Numbered from the stretch's first letter, positions 54,795 through 63,878 are shown. The stretch is 64,000 nucleotides of DNA from Arcobacter sp. (GCA_002869535.1 PKUK01000002.1:124001-188000), one strand, 5' to 3'. The notes: a model not told the origin generated them from the sequence alone. Numbers and translations: made by a program.

Positions 54795-55037
54795 ATTCTT
54801 TCCTTTCTCTATAAATTATTACTATTATATATATTAAAATTTAAAAAGAGCTTAATTTTATCTTTATCAAAGAATTATAATACAAATTTTAGAATTTTGG
54901 TGGAATAAGTTATAGAGTTTTATAATATTTTACTACTAAATAGTATAAAAGTTTAAGCTTTGTTTAAGAATTATGTAAATTAAATGTGGCTAATATCCTA
55001 CACTTAAAAAATTACAAAACGATTACAAAGGTGAATT

Positions 55038-56618
55038 TTGGATTTTAACACGATAAAAAGTATGGACGAAGCACGAGATAAATCTCTACCAGGATTTGCA
55101 AAGTTATCAATGGCACTATTATTTTTAGTAATTGTATTTTTGTGGAGTTATGCTTCTCATGAATCTTTACCAAATAACAGCTTTTTGATTATTGGAGCAG
55201 TTTTTGGTGCTTATATGGCGATAAATATAGGTGCTAATGATGTTGCAAATAATGTAGGGCCTGCTGTTGGTGCTAAAGCAATGACTTTAATGTGGGCAAT
55301 AGTAATAGCAGCTGTATTTGAAGCTGCAGGTGCATTTATTGCTGGTGGGGATGTTGTTAAAACAATCAAAAAGGGAATTATTGATCCTGCGTTAATTTCT
55401 GATCCACAAATATTTATATGGGCTATGGCTGCTGCACTGTTAGCTGCTGCTTTATGGCTAAACTTCGCAACTTCTATTGGCGCACCTGTTTCAACTACAC
55501 ACTCTATTGTAGGTGGTGTTATGGGAGCTGGTATTGCAGCTGCAGGATTTGCAATTGTTTCTTGGGGAACTATGGGTAAAATTGCTGCTTCTTGGGTAAT
55601 ATCACCAGTTTTAGGTGGAATAATTGCTGCCTCCTTTTTATATTTTATTAAAAAGAATATTATGTTCAAAGAAGATAAGATTGAATCAGCAAAAAAATTT
55701 GTACCTTTATTAATTTCTTTCATGACTTGGGCATTCTCAACATATATTATTTTAAAAGGTATTAAGCATCTTGTTAAAGTTAACTTCTTAACTGCTGCAA
55801 TTGCTGGGTTAATTATTTCAATTGTTCTTTATTTTTTTATTAAACCTATGATTGCTAAAAAAGCTGATAAATTAACAAGCAGTAGAAAAGATGTTAATAC
55901 TCTATTTAACATCCCATTAATATTTGCTGCTGCGCTTCTATCTTTTGCCCATGGTGCAAATGATGTTGCAAATGCAATTGGACCACTAGCCGCTATTAAT
56001 GATGCAGTTATGAATGCTTCTATTTCATCTAAAGTTGGAATTCCATTTTGGGTTATGGCTGTTGGTGCTGTTGGTATTGCAATAGGACTTGCTTTATATG
56101 GCCCTAGGCTTATTAAAACAGTTGGATCAGAGATTACTGAGCTAGATCAAGTTAGAGCCTTCTCGATTGCTATGGCTGCTGCTATTACTGTTATAATTGC
56201 TTCTCAGCTTGGACTTCCTGTCTCTTCTACTCATATTGCTGTTGGTGGTGTATTTGGGGTTGGCTTTTTAAGGGAGTGGTTAGACTCATCTGAAGAGAAG
56301 TTTTTAAAAGATATTAGAGATAAATTTAAAAAAGATAAAAAAGAGTTAGACAAATATCAAAATGAACTATCAGATATCACTGCTACTGAATCAAAGTCTA
56401 AATCTGACTATAAAAGAATAGTAGAACTATATAATTTAATTGATGCAAAAGATGAAAAAGTAAAATTAGAAAAAAGAGAACTTAAATCTGCAAAACGAAT
56501 TAAATATGTTAAACGTGATGCTGTTAAAAAAATAGTTGCTGCATGGATTATCACTGTTCCTGCAGCTGCATTCTTATCAGCTGCAATATTTTTTATGATT
56601 AGGGGGATTATGCTTTAA
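55038..56618 (+). CDS. PiT-family inorganic phosphate transporter
   Basis: This 526-residue membrane protein has the two PiT signature repeats: GANDVANNVGPAVGAKAMTL near residue 64 and GANDVANAIGPLAAI near residue 308, each followed by a SxTHxxVG motif (VSTTHSIVGGVMGAG, VSSTHIAVGGVFGVG). A Lys/Glu-rich cytoplasmic insert (about 410-490) precedes the last helix. It imports phosphate with H+ or Na+. The start is TTG at 55038 with AAAGGTG upstream. Confidence 0.92.
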   Translation: MDFNTIKSMDEARDKSLPGFAKLSMALLFLVIVFLWSYASHESLPNNSFLIIGAVFGAYMAINIGANDVANNVGPAVGAKAMTLMWAIVIAAVFEAAGAFIAGGDVVKTIKKGIIDPALISDPQIFIWAMAAALLAAALWLNFATSIGAPVSTTHSIVGGVMGAGIAAAGFAIVSWGTMGKIAASWVISPVLGGIIAASFLYFIKKNIMFKEDKIESAKKFVPLLISFMTWAFSTYIILKGIKHLVKVNFLTAAIAGLIISIVLYFFIKPMIAKKADKLTSSRKDVNTLFNIPLIFAAALLSFAHGANDVANAIGPLAAINDAVMNASISSKVGIPFWVMAVGAVGIAIGLALYGPRLIKTVGSEITELDQVRAFSIAMAAAITVIIASQLGLPVSSTHIAVGGVFGVGFLREWLDSSEEKFLKDIRDKFKKDKKELDKYQNELSDITATESKSKSDYKRIVELYNLIDAKDEKVKLEKRELKSAKRIKYVKRDAVKKIVAAWIITVPAAAFLSAAIFFMIRGIML

Positions 56619-56627
56619 TAGCATAAT
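56607..56627 (+). terminator. Terminator after the phosphate transporter
   Basis: ATTATGCT with its perfect 8-bp complement (loop TTAAT), then a T-rich run. Confidence 0.65.
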
Positions 56628-56685
56628 TTTTCTTTCTTAATATACCTTATGATAATATTTCAAAAATTATCATTAGGAATATGCT

Positions 56686-57603
56686 ATCGAAGCTTTAATT
56701 TCAGTTGCTACAATTTATTTATTTATTATCATAGGATTTGTTTTTAAAAGAACTTTTCGTGATGATGTAAATGAGAGAACAATAGTTTTACTGAATTTGT
56801 ACTTCTTACAGCCTATTTTGATCTTCTGGGGCCTAACACGAGCCCCATTAAGTTTTGAACTTCTTATTTCTCCTATAATTTATTTTATTGCTATTTTTAT
56901 TGTTTTGGGTATTGCATATTTATATTCATTAAGAGCCTTTAAAAATGAAATTCAAGATAAATCAATATTTATGGCTTCATCCTTAGTTGGAAATACAGGA
57001 AATCTTGGTATTCCTTTAGGAATAGCCCTTTTTGGCTTGGAGAGTGTTCCTTTTACCTCTGCTTTAAATATTGCAAATATTTTTTATATCTGTATTTTTT
57101 CAGTATATTTTTTCGCTGGTGAAAAGTTTAATTTTACTAATTCTTTAAAAGAAATCTTTAAAATACCAGCAATTTGGTTTACTTTTTTTGCTTTATTATT
57201 TAACTATTTTGATTTTCATATGAGTGCTGATTTTGAAAAAGTTTTTACTATGGGTGCTTATACTGCAATCGTTATGCAACTAGTTATTTTTGGTATCTTT
57301 ATGTCTCAGGTTAAAATTAGAAGTGCAAATTGGAATTTAGCACTTAATATTTCACTATTTAAGCATTTTGTTTTACCTGTTGTAGGTTTATTTGTTATTT
57401 TGTTTTTTGATTTGCCAGCTTTCGTTGGAGCCATAATTTTTATGGAACTATTTGTTCCACTTGCAGTAAATAATGTAAATATTGCTTCTTTATATAAGTG
57501 TAAGCCTATTGATACAACTTTTTCTGTTCTAATTAGTTCTTTTATATTTATATTTTTAATGTACGTCTATATAGTCTCTATAGAGATGTTTTTCGGACTT
57601 TAA
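56686..57603 (+). CDS. AEC-family auxin-efflux-type transporter, ATC in place of the start codon
   Basis: The open frame from 56677 includes a full first helix (EALISVATIYLFIIIGFVFKR) in front of LLNLYFLQPILIFW, as in AEC carriers (PF03547); the total is about 305 residues with ten helices and the GNTGNLGIPLG motif. No ATG, GTG or TTG begins this first helix; TTG 56797 would remove it. ATC at 56686 stands seven bases after AGGA, where an ATG would be ideal, so the start is probably a mutated or misread ATG. Substrate unknown, perhaps organic acids. Confidence 0.72.
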   Translation: MEALISVATIYLFIIIGFVFKRTFRDDVNERTIVLLNLYFLQPILIFWGLTRAPLSFELLISPIIYFIAIFIVLGIAYLYSLRAFKNEIQDKSIFMASSLVGNTGNLGIPLGIALFGLESVPFTSALNIANIFYICIFSVYFFAGEKFNFTNSLKEIFKIPAIWFTFFALLFNYFDFHMSADFEKVFTMGAYTAIVMQLVIFGIFMSQVKIRSANWNLALNISLFKHFVLPVVGLFVILFFDLPAFVGAIIFMELFVPLAVNNVNIASLYKCKPIDTTFSVLISSFIFIFLMYVYIVSIEMFFGL

Positions 57604-57604
57604 T

Positions 57605-59386
57605 ATGTGTGGTATATTAGGAACAAACTTTATTAGCGATAACTTCTCTAGGGCCTTATCTTTTATGAATAATAGAGGTCCAGATAATAGCAGTGTAATC
57701 AATCATAAAAATTATCAATTTGGGCATACAAGATTATCTATTATTGATGTGGATGATGAAGCAAACCAGCCAATGGTCTTTGATGATATAGTAATTGTAT
57801 TTAATTGAGAGATATATAACTTTAAAGAGTTGATTATTAGTGAAAATTTATCTTGTAAAACCTCTTCTGATACAGAAGTTATAATTAGACTATATCAAAA
57901 GTTTGGAATTGACTTTTTAAACAAGTTAAATGGGATGTTCTCTTTTGTAATCTTTGATATAAAAAAGGAAAAGTATTTCTGTGCAAGGGATAGATACGGT
58001 AAAAAGCCATTTTTTTACTATTTTAAAGATAATAAATTTATTTTTTCATCATCAATAAAGTCTATAATTAAAATTCTTGGCACAACACCTAGCTTTAATA
58101 AAGTTGCATTATCTCAATATTTACAATATTTTGTTAGTTTAAATGATTTGACTTTTTACAATGATATTATGAAACTTGAAGCTTCTTCCTACATGACCTT
58201 ATCAAACAATGAAATTTTTATTAAAAAATATTATAAAGTTAACACATATAAACAAATAAGCGATGAAAAGATTGCTTTAAATGATATTGAGGAACTTTTA
58301 TATAAAAGTATAGACTCAAGGCTTGTAGGTGACGTAGAAATAGGCTCATTGTTAAGTGGCGGCATAGATAGTTCTTTGATTTCAACTTTATATACTAATA
58401 TGTCTGGCAAAAAAACCCATACATTTTCTGTTGGGTATTCGGATTATAAAAACTATTCAGAATTGGACTATGCAAAATTGGTATCAAATGATATAAACTC
58501 TATTCATCACCCTTTAGAGATTACAAAAAGAGATTTTTTAGATGTTTTTGATGATGTTATTGATGCTTTAGAGGAACCCCATGCTGATAGTGCTGCATTC
58601 CCTCTATTTTGTTTGACAAAATTGATAAATAAAAATGGAATAAAAGTTGTTTTAAGTGGAGAGGTAAGTGATGAGCTCTTCTTGGGCTATGATAACTACT
58701 CAAAGTTTTTAAAGTATTATGAGTTTAAAGACTCTTTATCTACGTCACAAAACTCTTTTCTAAAAGATATAGGCTCTTGCTTGCAAAATAATACAAAAGA
58801 GAGTGAATATCTAAGACGTGTTATTAGTGATGAAAACATTTATAACTCTTTTGGAGAAATTTATACAACTTTACAAAAAAAGAAATTATTTAAGCGCTTA
58901 CCTAATTTTAAGCAAGAAAAACCTAAAAAAGACCCTATAGATTGGATGAGTTATATTGATTTAAAGGTGTGGCTAGGGCAATCTTTACTTTCAAAGGTTG
59001 ATAAAATATCTATGGCTAACTCCATTGAAGTCAGAACACCATTTTTGGATTATAGATTAGTTGATTATCTTTTTTCAATTAAAACTGATTTAAAAGTTGG
59101 AGATACAAATAAATATCTACTAAAAAAAATTGCACAAAAATATATTCCTCAAAAAATTATAAATAGACCAAAAAAAGGCTTTAACTCTCCATATAATGAA
59201 TGGATATTTTCTACTTACGATGATGATTTATTAAAACTTGTCCTAAAAGTTAATTCTCATACTAATTTATTCAATGATGATTATGTTATTATGATTTATA
59301 ATCTTGCAAAATCAAATAAATTTAAACAACATTTTTGGGCATTATATATTTTTTCTTATTGGTTTAACAAAAATTATCTTATATAA
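57605..59386 (+). pseudogene. asnB: asnB (glutamine-hydrolysing asparagine synthase) with an in-frame TGA
   Basis: The first part starts MCGILGTNF with the nucleophile Cys2 of the glutaminase domain and reads RGPDNSS and HTRLSIID. It reaches TGA at 57806-57808 in VFN-stop-EIYNFKEL, where asparagine synthases have an invariant Gly (FNGEIYN); GGA to TGA is one change. The frame then runs on to the synthetase domain with LLSGGIDSSLIS and VRTPFLDYRLVDY. Full length would be 593 residues. The AEC gene ends 1 bp before it. ATG is absent near the break, so the product from 57830 would lack Cys2. Confidence 0.82.
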
Positions 59387-59415
59387 TAACTTTATAAAAA
59401 ATTCAAAGGTTTAAT

Positions 59416-59724
59416 ATGACACTTTTAATTCCAACAAATTCTAACAATAGACACGAATGTATTATTTCAAGTATTGAAGAAAATTCTTCATGGGCTTACA
59501 TAACATTAAATGATGGACAAATCATTTCTTGTGATTTTTTTGATAGAAAAGAAGATATTATTGAATGGATAGATTATGTTGTTGTAATCAATGACAAAGA
59601 ATTTATTTGGACATTTATCGATGAAAAAACAAAAGTTTTAATTGTGGAAAATCAAAAAAGTATTGATGAAATAATAGAATCTTTTTTATTAAATAACTTA
59701 TCAGAATTTACACCAAAACTTTAA
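59416..59724 (+). CDS. Small protein, perhaps a degenerate NifX-fold domain
   Basis: The 102-residue product begins LLIPTNSNNRHECIISSIEENSSWAYITLNDGQI, which recalls the first strands of the NifX/NifB family, and ends with a helix DEIIESFLLNNLSE like that fold. The central HFG-type motif is missing, so the assignment is weak. It is 29 bp after asnB and may share its transcript. Confidence 0.45.
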   Translation: MTLLIPTNSNNRHECIISSIEENSSWAYITLNDGQIISCDFFDRKEDIIEWIDYVVVINDKEFIWTFIDEKTKVLIVENQKSIDEIIESFLLNNLSEFTPKL

Positions 59725-59875
59725 TCTTTTTATTTTAAGAAATTATTATTTTTACTAATATTTGATTATTAAACTTGTGCATTTTTACGCACTTTTTTAG
59801 CCATAAATAATTAGTTCTAGAAATATTTAGATAAATTAAGATATAATTTTAAGAGCCCATAATATAGGAACAAAT

Positions 59876-60139
59876 ATGGAAAAAAGAAAAGTAGGAAGAC
59901 CAATACAAAAGATTGGCAGAGTAAAGATAGGTTTATCTATTGATGGTGAAACAAATAGTTATTTAACTGAACTAAGTGTTAATAGTGGGAAAACTAAAAG
60001 TAGAATTATAGAAGAATCAATTGCTTTATATTATGAAAATAATAAAGAATTAACTGATAAAATAATTTTAGCGAATAAGCTAAAAGATGATCCATATCAT
60101 CATTTTAGAGATGTTCTAAAAAAATCAATGGATAAATAA
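59876..60139 (+). CDS. Ribbon-helix-helix DNA-binding protein
   Basis: The 87-residue protein has a basic start (MEKRKVGRPIQKIGRVKIG), a beta strand RVKIGLSIDGE and two helices (TNSYLTELSVNSGKTKSRIIEESIALYYE), the CopG/Arc-type pattern. It could be a transcription factor or an antitoxin; no toxin-like partner is adjacent. It converges with the fumarate reductase-like operon. Confidence 0.65.
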   Translation: MEKRKVGRPIQKIGRVKIGLSIDGETNSYLTELSVNSGKTKSRIIEESIALYYENNKELTDKIILANKLKDDPYHHFRDVLKKSMDK

Positions 60140-60140
60140 T

Positions 60141-60860
60141 TTAAAAAGAGTTTGGATTAAATCCTGTGTCAAAATTGTTAAATTCATTTAAGAAATCATT
60201 ACTTTGAATTGTTGGGTCAGTGTATCCATTTTGAATTGATTTCATTCTAAGATTCATGATGTCAGTTTTTGGATCAATAAATTGTGGACAGGCTATTGTA
60301 CAATTTCCACATAAGGTGCAATCCCAAATTCCATTTGTTTGTATTGAATCAAGTTTATTATTTATGTTCAACTCTTTCTTGTCATTTACATATCTTAAAA
60401 CTCTTGTTAAAATATATGGACCTTTAAATTCCTTATTCACTTCATAAACAGGACATGAACTGTAACAACTTTGACATAAGATACAATTACTTTGCAGATC
60501 AATAAGTTTTTCATCTTTTTTTAGAATTTTTTCATTTGATAGTTCTTCTAGGTAGGTTTTATTATTTTTAAGTAAATCTTCCATCTGTTTTACATCTACA
60601 ACTAAATCTTTTATCACTTTTACATATTTTAGTGGTTTAATAGTATCCTTATCACTTACTTTACATTTGCATGCAAGTGATTCTTTATCATTCACTAATA
60701 CACTACAAGAGCCACAAATTCCGCTTTTACATCCACTTCTATATGCCAAAGATGAATCAAAATTTTCTTTTACATACTCTAAGGCTGCTAAGAGGGTTAT
60801 ATTTTCTTCACTAATATTATATTCTACTTCATTACTATCTCTAGTTACTGTTATTTTCAT
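60141..60860 (-). CDS. Fumarate reductase/succinate dehydrogenase iron-sulfur subunit, non-classical type
   Basis: The 239-residue protein has a [2Fe-2S] domain (CKSGICGSCSVLVNDKESLAC), then CILCQSCYSSCP and CTLCGNCTIACPQFIDP. The second motif has Cys in the position that is not Cys in classical SdhB/FrdB with a [3Fe-4S] centre; this predicts a second [4Fe-4S], as in SdhABE/MfrABE-type enzymes. The CCG-type E subunit that goes with this type is not next to it. It overlaps the flavoprotein gene by 4 bp. Confidence 0.82.
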   Translation of the reverse strand: MKITVTRDSNEVEYNISEENITLLAALEYVKENFDSSLAYRSGCKSGICGSCSVLVNDKESLACKCKVSDKDTIKPLKYVKVIKDLVVDVKQMEDLLKNNKTYLEELSNEKILKKDEKLIDLQSNCILCQSCYSSCPVYEVNKEFKGPYILTRVLRYVNDKKELNINNKLDSIQTNGIWDCTLCGNCTIACPQFIDPKTDIMNLRMKSIQNGYTDPTIQSNDFLNEFNNFDTGFNPNSF

Positions 60861-62452
60861 AATATTTCCTCAAAGTTATGTTCAGTTTTGTTATTTATAT
60901 TTTTTATTATTGATATCTTTTCATAATTTTTTGATGTTTCTATAAAGTCACTTCTATAGTGTGAACCCCTTGATTCTTCCCTCTTTATCGCTGATATAGT
61001 GGTGAGTTTTGATAGAAGAATTATATTTCCAAGTTCAATATAATCTAATAGATTTTTATTATATTTTTTCTCTTTGTTTGAAATTCCAGTATTTTTGTAC
61101 TCTATTTCTAATTCTTCAATTTTCTCCAATAAGTTTTCTAAATCACTTTTTGTTCTAAATAAGCCAGCATATGCAAACATTAGTGAACTTAACTCTTTTT
61201 TTATAAGATATATGGATTTATTTTCATCTTTAATTAAGATATTATCTATAAAGTCATCACTATTTCTTTTATCAAAAGTATCTGACTCTTTTATTTCTTT
61301 ACTTTTCTTTGATGCATTTTTTCCTGCTATTTTGCCAAATGTTACTATTTCAAGTAGAGAATTTCCACCTAATCTATTTGCTCCATGCGTGTTATTTTGG
61401 GCTACTTCCCCACAGGCATATATGTTTTTATTAGATGTTTCACATGAAACATCTGTCAAAATTCCTCCCATAGTATAGTGTGCAGCTGGTGTAATAGGAA
61501 TCAAATCTTTTTGCACATCCAAGTTTAATAGCTCTTTTATTAACCTAAGTTCTTGGGGCATTTTTTCTTTTAGAGATTCTATGTCGATATGTCTCATATC
61601 TAAATATACATTATGATTATTTAAGAGTTTTGTTTTTATTGCTCTTGCAACTTCATCTCTTGTTGACAATTCATCAATAAATCTCTCTTCATTATCATCG
61701 ACTAAATATGCGCCTTCTGCCCTTGCACTTTCACTTATTAATGTGTTACTTCCCTTTAATGCAGTTGGATGAAATTGGACAAATTCTAAGTTTGATAAAG
61801 TTAGACCTTTTCTAAAAGCAACTCCAAGTCCATCGCCTGTTGTGGAGAGACTATTCGTAGTATGTGAAGAGTAAATATTTCCATATCCTCCAGTTGCAAT
61901 TATTAATGTTTTAGAGTAATAATTAACAATTTCACCACTTATCAAATCTAATATTTTAACACCTTTATAACAAGAGTTTTCTATAATTATATCTACTAAA
62001 ATATGCTCATACAAAAATTCAATATTGTTTTTAATGCAGTTATCATAGAGTGTATGAAGTATCTTTAGTCCTGTGTAATCTGCACTGTAACAAGTTCTTT
62101 TGAATTTTGTCCCACCAAAATATCTTTGTTCTATTTTGCCATCATTGTCTTTACTAAATGGTACACCAAGTTTATCAAGCCAGGTTATAGTGTCTTGGGC
62201 ATTTGTGCACATAGTTTCAATACTTTTTTTATCAGATAAATGTTTTGATGAATTATATGTGTCTATTATGTGCTTTTCAACTGAGTCATTTTTTGTATCA
62301 AAAACACAGTTTATCCCTCCTTGAGCTTGTACTGTTTGGGAGTGTGTTGGGAATGTTTTGGAGATAATCAAGACTTTATCTGTATTCTCTTTAGCACTTA
62401 ATCCTGCACTTAATCCTGCGCCCCCTGCACCTATAATAATTACATCTTTCAT
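60857..62452 (-). CDS. Fumarate reductase/succinate dehydrogenase flavoprotein subunit
   Basis: The 531-residue protein begins with the FAD loop VIIIGAGGAGLSAGL, has the flavin-attachment region SQTVQAQGGINCVF, the catalytic stretch LEFVQFHPTAL and ARAEGAYLV with the active-site Arg, AAHYTMGGI and GANRLGGNSLLEIVTFG. No signal peptide, so it acts in the cytoplasm. It could be NadB-like, but the coupled Fe-S subunit gene argues for a fumarate/succinate enzyme. Direction of the reaction cannot be told. Confidence 0.85.
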   Translation of the reverse strand: MKDVIIIGAGGAGLSAGLSAKENTDKVLIISKTFPTHSQTVQAQGGINCVFDTKNDSVEKHIIDTYNSSKHLSDKKSIETMCTNAQDTITWLDKLGVPFSKDNDGKIEQRYFGGTKFKRTCYSADYTGLKILHTLYDNCIKNNIEFLYEHILVDIIIENSCYKGVKILDLISGEIVNYYSKTLIIATGGYGNIYSSHTTNSLSTTGDGLGVAFRKGLTLSNLEFVQFHPTALKGSNTLISESARAEGAYLVDDNEERFIDELSTRDEVARAIKTKLLNNHNVYLDMRHIDIESLKEKMPQELRLIKELLNLDVQKDLIPITPAAHYTMGGILTDVSCETSNKNIYACGEVAQNNTHGANRLGGNSLLEIVTFGKIAGKNASKKSKEIKESDTFDKRNSDDFIDNILIKDENKSIYLIKKELSSLMFAYAGLFRTKSDLENLLEKIEELEIEYKNTGISNKEKKYNKNLLDYIELGNIILLSKLTTISAIKREESRGSHYRSDFIETSKNYEKISIIKNINNKTEHNFEEIL

Positions 62453-62453
62453 A

Positions 62454-62897
62454 TTACTCCCAAAAATCTTTTAGATTATCTTGAATTACTGTTTTATCGT
62501 TGTTTATAATTCCTTCAATATTATCAAGTTTGTCAAGAAGAGCACTCTTTTTTGATTGATGTTCTATATTTATCTCTTCATTTATTTCTTTATCTATTGT
62601 ACTAGTATCTATTTTTTCTTCGATTCTTTCTGTTTCTTTTATATTTATAGTTTCTAGCATTGCTAACTCTTTATCAACTGAGAGCTTATTTGAGATAAAA
62701 AAATTGATAAGTTCTTCATATTTTCCAAAATCCATTAATAAAAATGAAGGTTTTCCATCTCTTAATATTACAGCTTTATCAACTTCATTGTATTGTATAG
62801 CATCAAATACTTGTTTACTCTTTCTAATGAGCTGTGTTGATGGTATCATCTCATTTGATTTATATTGTAACAATGATCTTAATTTATCTTCATTCAT
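62454..62897 (-). CDS. Phd/YefM-antitoxin-like domain protein
   Basis: Residues 15-70 (MIPSTQLIRKSKQVFDAIQYNEVDKAVILRDGKPSFLLMDFGKYEEL) follow the Phd/YefM pattern of DNA-binding antitoxins. The C-terminal half is acidic and low in complexity, unlike the toxin-binding tail of known antitoxins. No toxin gene is adjacent. It overlaps the hydroxyacid dehydrogenase gene by 8 bp and is 1 bp from the flavoprotein gene, so it may regulate this operon. Confidence 0.6.
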   Translation of the reverse strand: MNEDKLRSLLQYKSNEMIPSTQLIRKSKQVFDAIQYNEVDKAVILRDGKPSFLLMDFGKYEELINFFISNKLSVDKELAMLETINIKETERIEEKIDTSTIDKEINEEINIEHQSKKSALLDKLDNIEGIINNDKTVIQDNLKDFWE

Positions 62898-63819
62898 TTA
62901 TAAATCCTTTTATATTTTTATATACGCCCTCTATTAGTTTTTTTCTTGACTCTCTTGATGCCCAAGCTATATGAGGTGTGATAATTATATTTTCTAACTC
63001 TAATATACTATTTAAGGGAGAATCTTCTTCTATTGGCTCTGTAGATATGGTATCTAAACCAAAATATAAATTTTTCTCTTTTATTATTTTAGTAATATCA
63101 TATTCATTTATTATTCCACCTCTAGCAACATTTATGATAATTGCATTATTTTTTAACAATTTCATATTTTCATAATTTAGTAAATCTTTTGTTTTTTCAT
63201 TTAGAGGGCAATGTATGGATATTATATCAGATGTTTCCAATAGTGCTGTAATGTTAGTCGTATTGTAGTTTGTATTAAAATTCATATTTGAAGTTGAATA
63301 ATAGTTAATATTACAGTCAAAAGCAGTTGCAATTTCAGCTACTTTTTGACCAATATTCCCAAGTCCTATTATTCCCCAGTTTTTGCCACTCAATTGTGAA
63401 AAGGGTTTATCAATATGTGTGAAGATCTTTGATTTGTGCCAATTACCTTCTTTTACGTAGTCAGAATAGTAATTGATTTCTTGCATAAAATGAAGCACTA
63501 AAGATATAGTTAATTGTGCAACGCTTGCAGTTGAATATCCTGCTACATTTCTTACTTCAATCTTTTTGTGTTTTGCATATTCAAGATCTACATTGTTTGT
63601 TCCTGTTGCACTTATACATATTAATTTTATGTCTGTATTATCCATAACATCTTTAGTAATTAGTACTTTATTTGTAATTACAACATCACAGTTCTTTAAT
63701 CTTTCAATTGTATCTTCTTCTTTAGTGTAAGCATATTCAGTTATTTCGCCAAATTCACTAAGCATAGATAAGTCTATGTCTGGTCCTAGAGTTGATCTAT
63801 CAAGTATTACAATTTTCAT
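62890..63819 (-). CDS. D-2-hydroxyacid dehydrogenase (glycerate dehydrogenase-like)
   Basis: The 309-residue protein has the NAD loop GIIGLGNIGQKVAEIA, the signature INVARGGIINEYDI with the catalytic Arg, the Glu in TEPI, and the proton-relay His in ITPHIAWASRES. It interconverts a 2-oxo acid and a D-2-hydroxy acid, perhaps hydroxypyruvate/glycerate. It is the first gene of the four-gene operon; its ribosome site lies in a 26-bp palindrome. Confidence 0.88.
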   Translation of the reverse strand: MKIVILDRSTLGPDIDLSMLSEFGEITEYAYTKEEDTIERLKNCDVVITNKVLITKDVMDNTDIKLICISATGTNNVDLEYAKHKKIEVRNVAGYSTASVAQLTISLVLHFMQEINYYSDYVKEGNWHKSKIFTHIDKPFSQLSGKNWGIIGLGNIGQKVAEIATAFDCNINYYSTSNMNFNTNYNTTNITALLETSDIISIHCPLNEKTKDLLNYENMKLLKNNAIIINVARGGIINEYDITKIIKEKNLYFGLDTISTEPIEEDSPLNSILELENIIITPHIAWASRESRKKLIEGVYKNIKGFINE

Positions 63820-63827
63820 TTTGTATT

Positions 63828-63853
63828 CCTTTACGTATTATAATACGTAAAGG
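63828..63853. promoter_or_regulatory. 26-bp perfect palindrome over the ribosome site of the dehydrogenase gene
   Basis: CCTTTACGTATTA is followed directly by its full complement. On the minus strand the right arm ends in AAAGG, the Shine-Dalgarno eight bases before the ATG at 63819. It may be a dimeric repressor's operator or an RNA hairpin that hides the ribosome site; it could also end the partial gene that lies upstream on the minus strand. Confidence 0.55.
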
Positions 63854-63878
63854 TATCAAAGTTAAGCTAAAATTTTGA

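Noticed and set aside
55211-55723. 170-codon minus-strand frame in the phosphate transporter gene
   Set aside because: It is a shadow of the conserved PiT membrane segments on the other strand.
1178-57808. Genetic code change or stop codon reassignment as the cause of the in-frame stops
   Set aside because: All three stop codons occur as internal stops, and all three also end intact genes here (for example TAG after the ferredoxin, TGA after the peroxidase, TAA after nifB).
36781-57808. Selenocysteine at the TGA codons of gatB and asnB
   Set aside because: Neither family uses Cys or Sec there; asnB needs Gly. No bSECIS-like hairpin was evident after the codons.
59777-59792. GTGC/GCAC hairpin with T run after the 59416-59724 gene as a terminator
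   Set aside because: The stem is only four base pairs with an 8-nt loop; too weak to list.
60857-62452. L-aspartate oxidase (NadB)
   Set aside because: The gene is coupled to a Fe-S subunit gene of the fumarate reductase type, which NadB does not need, and no nadA or nadC is nearby.
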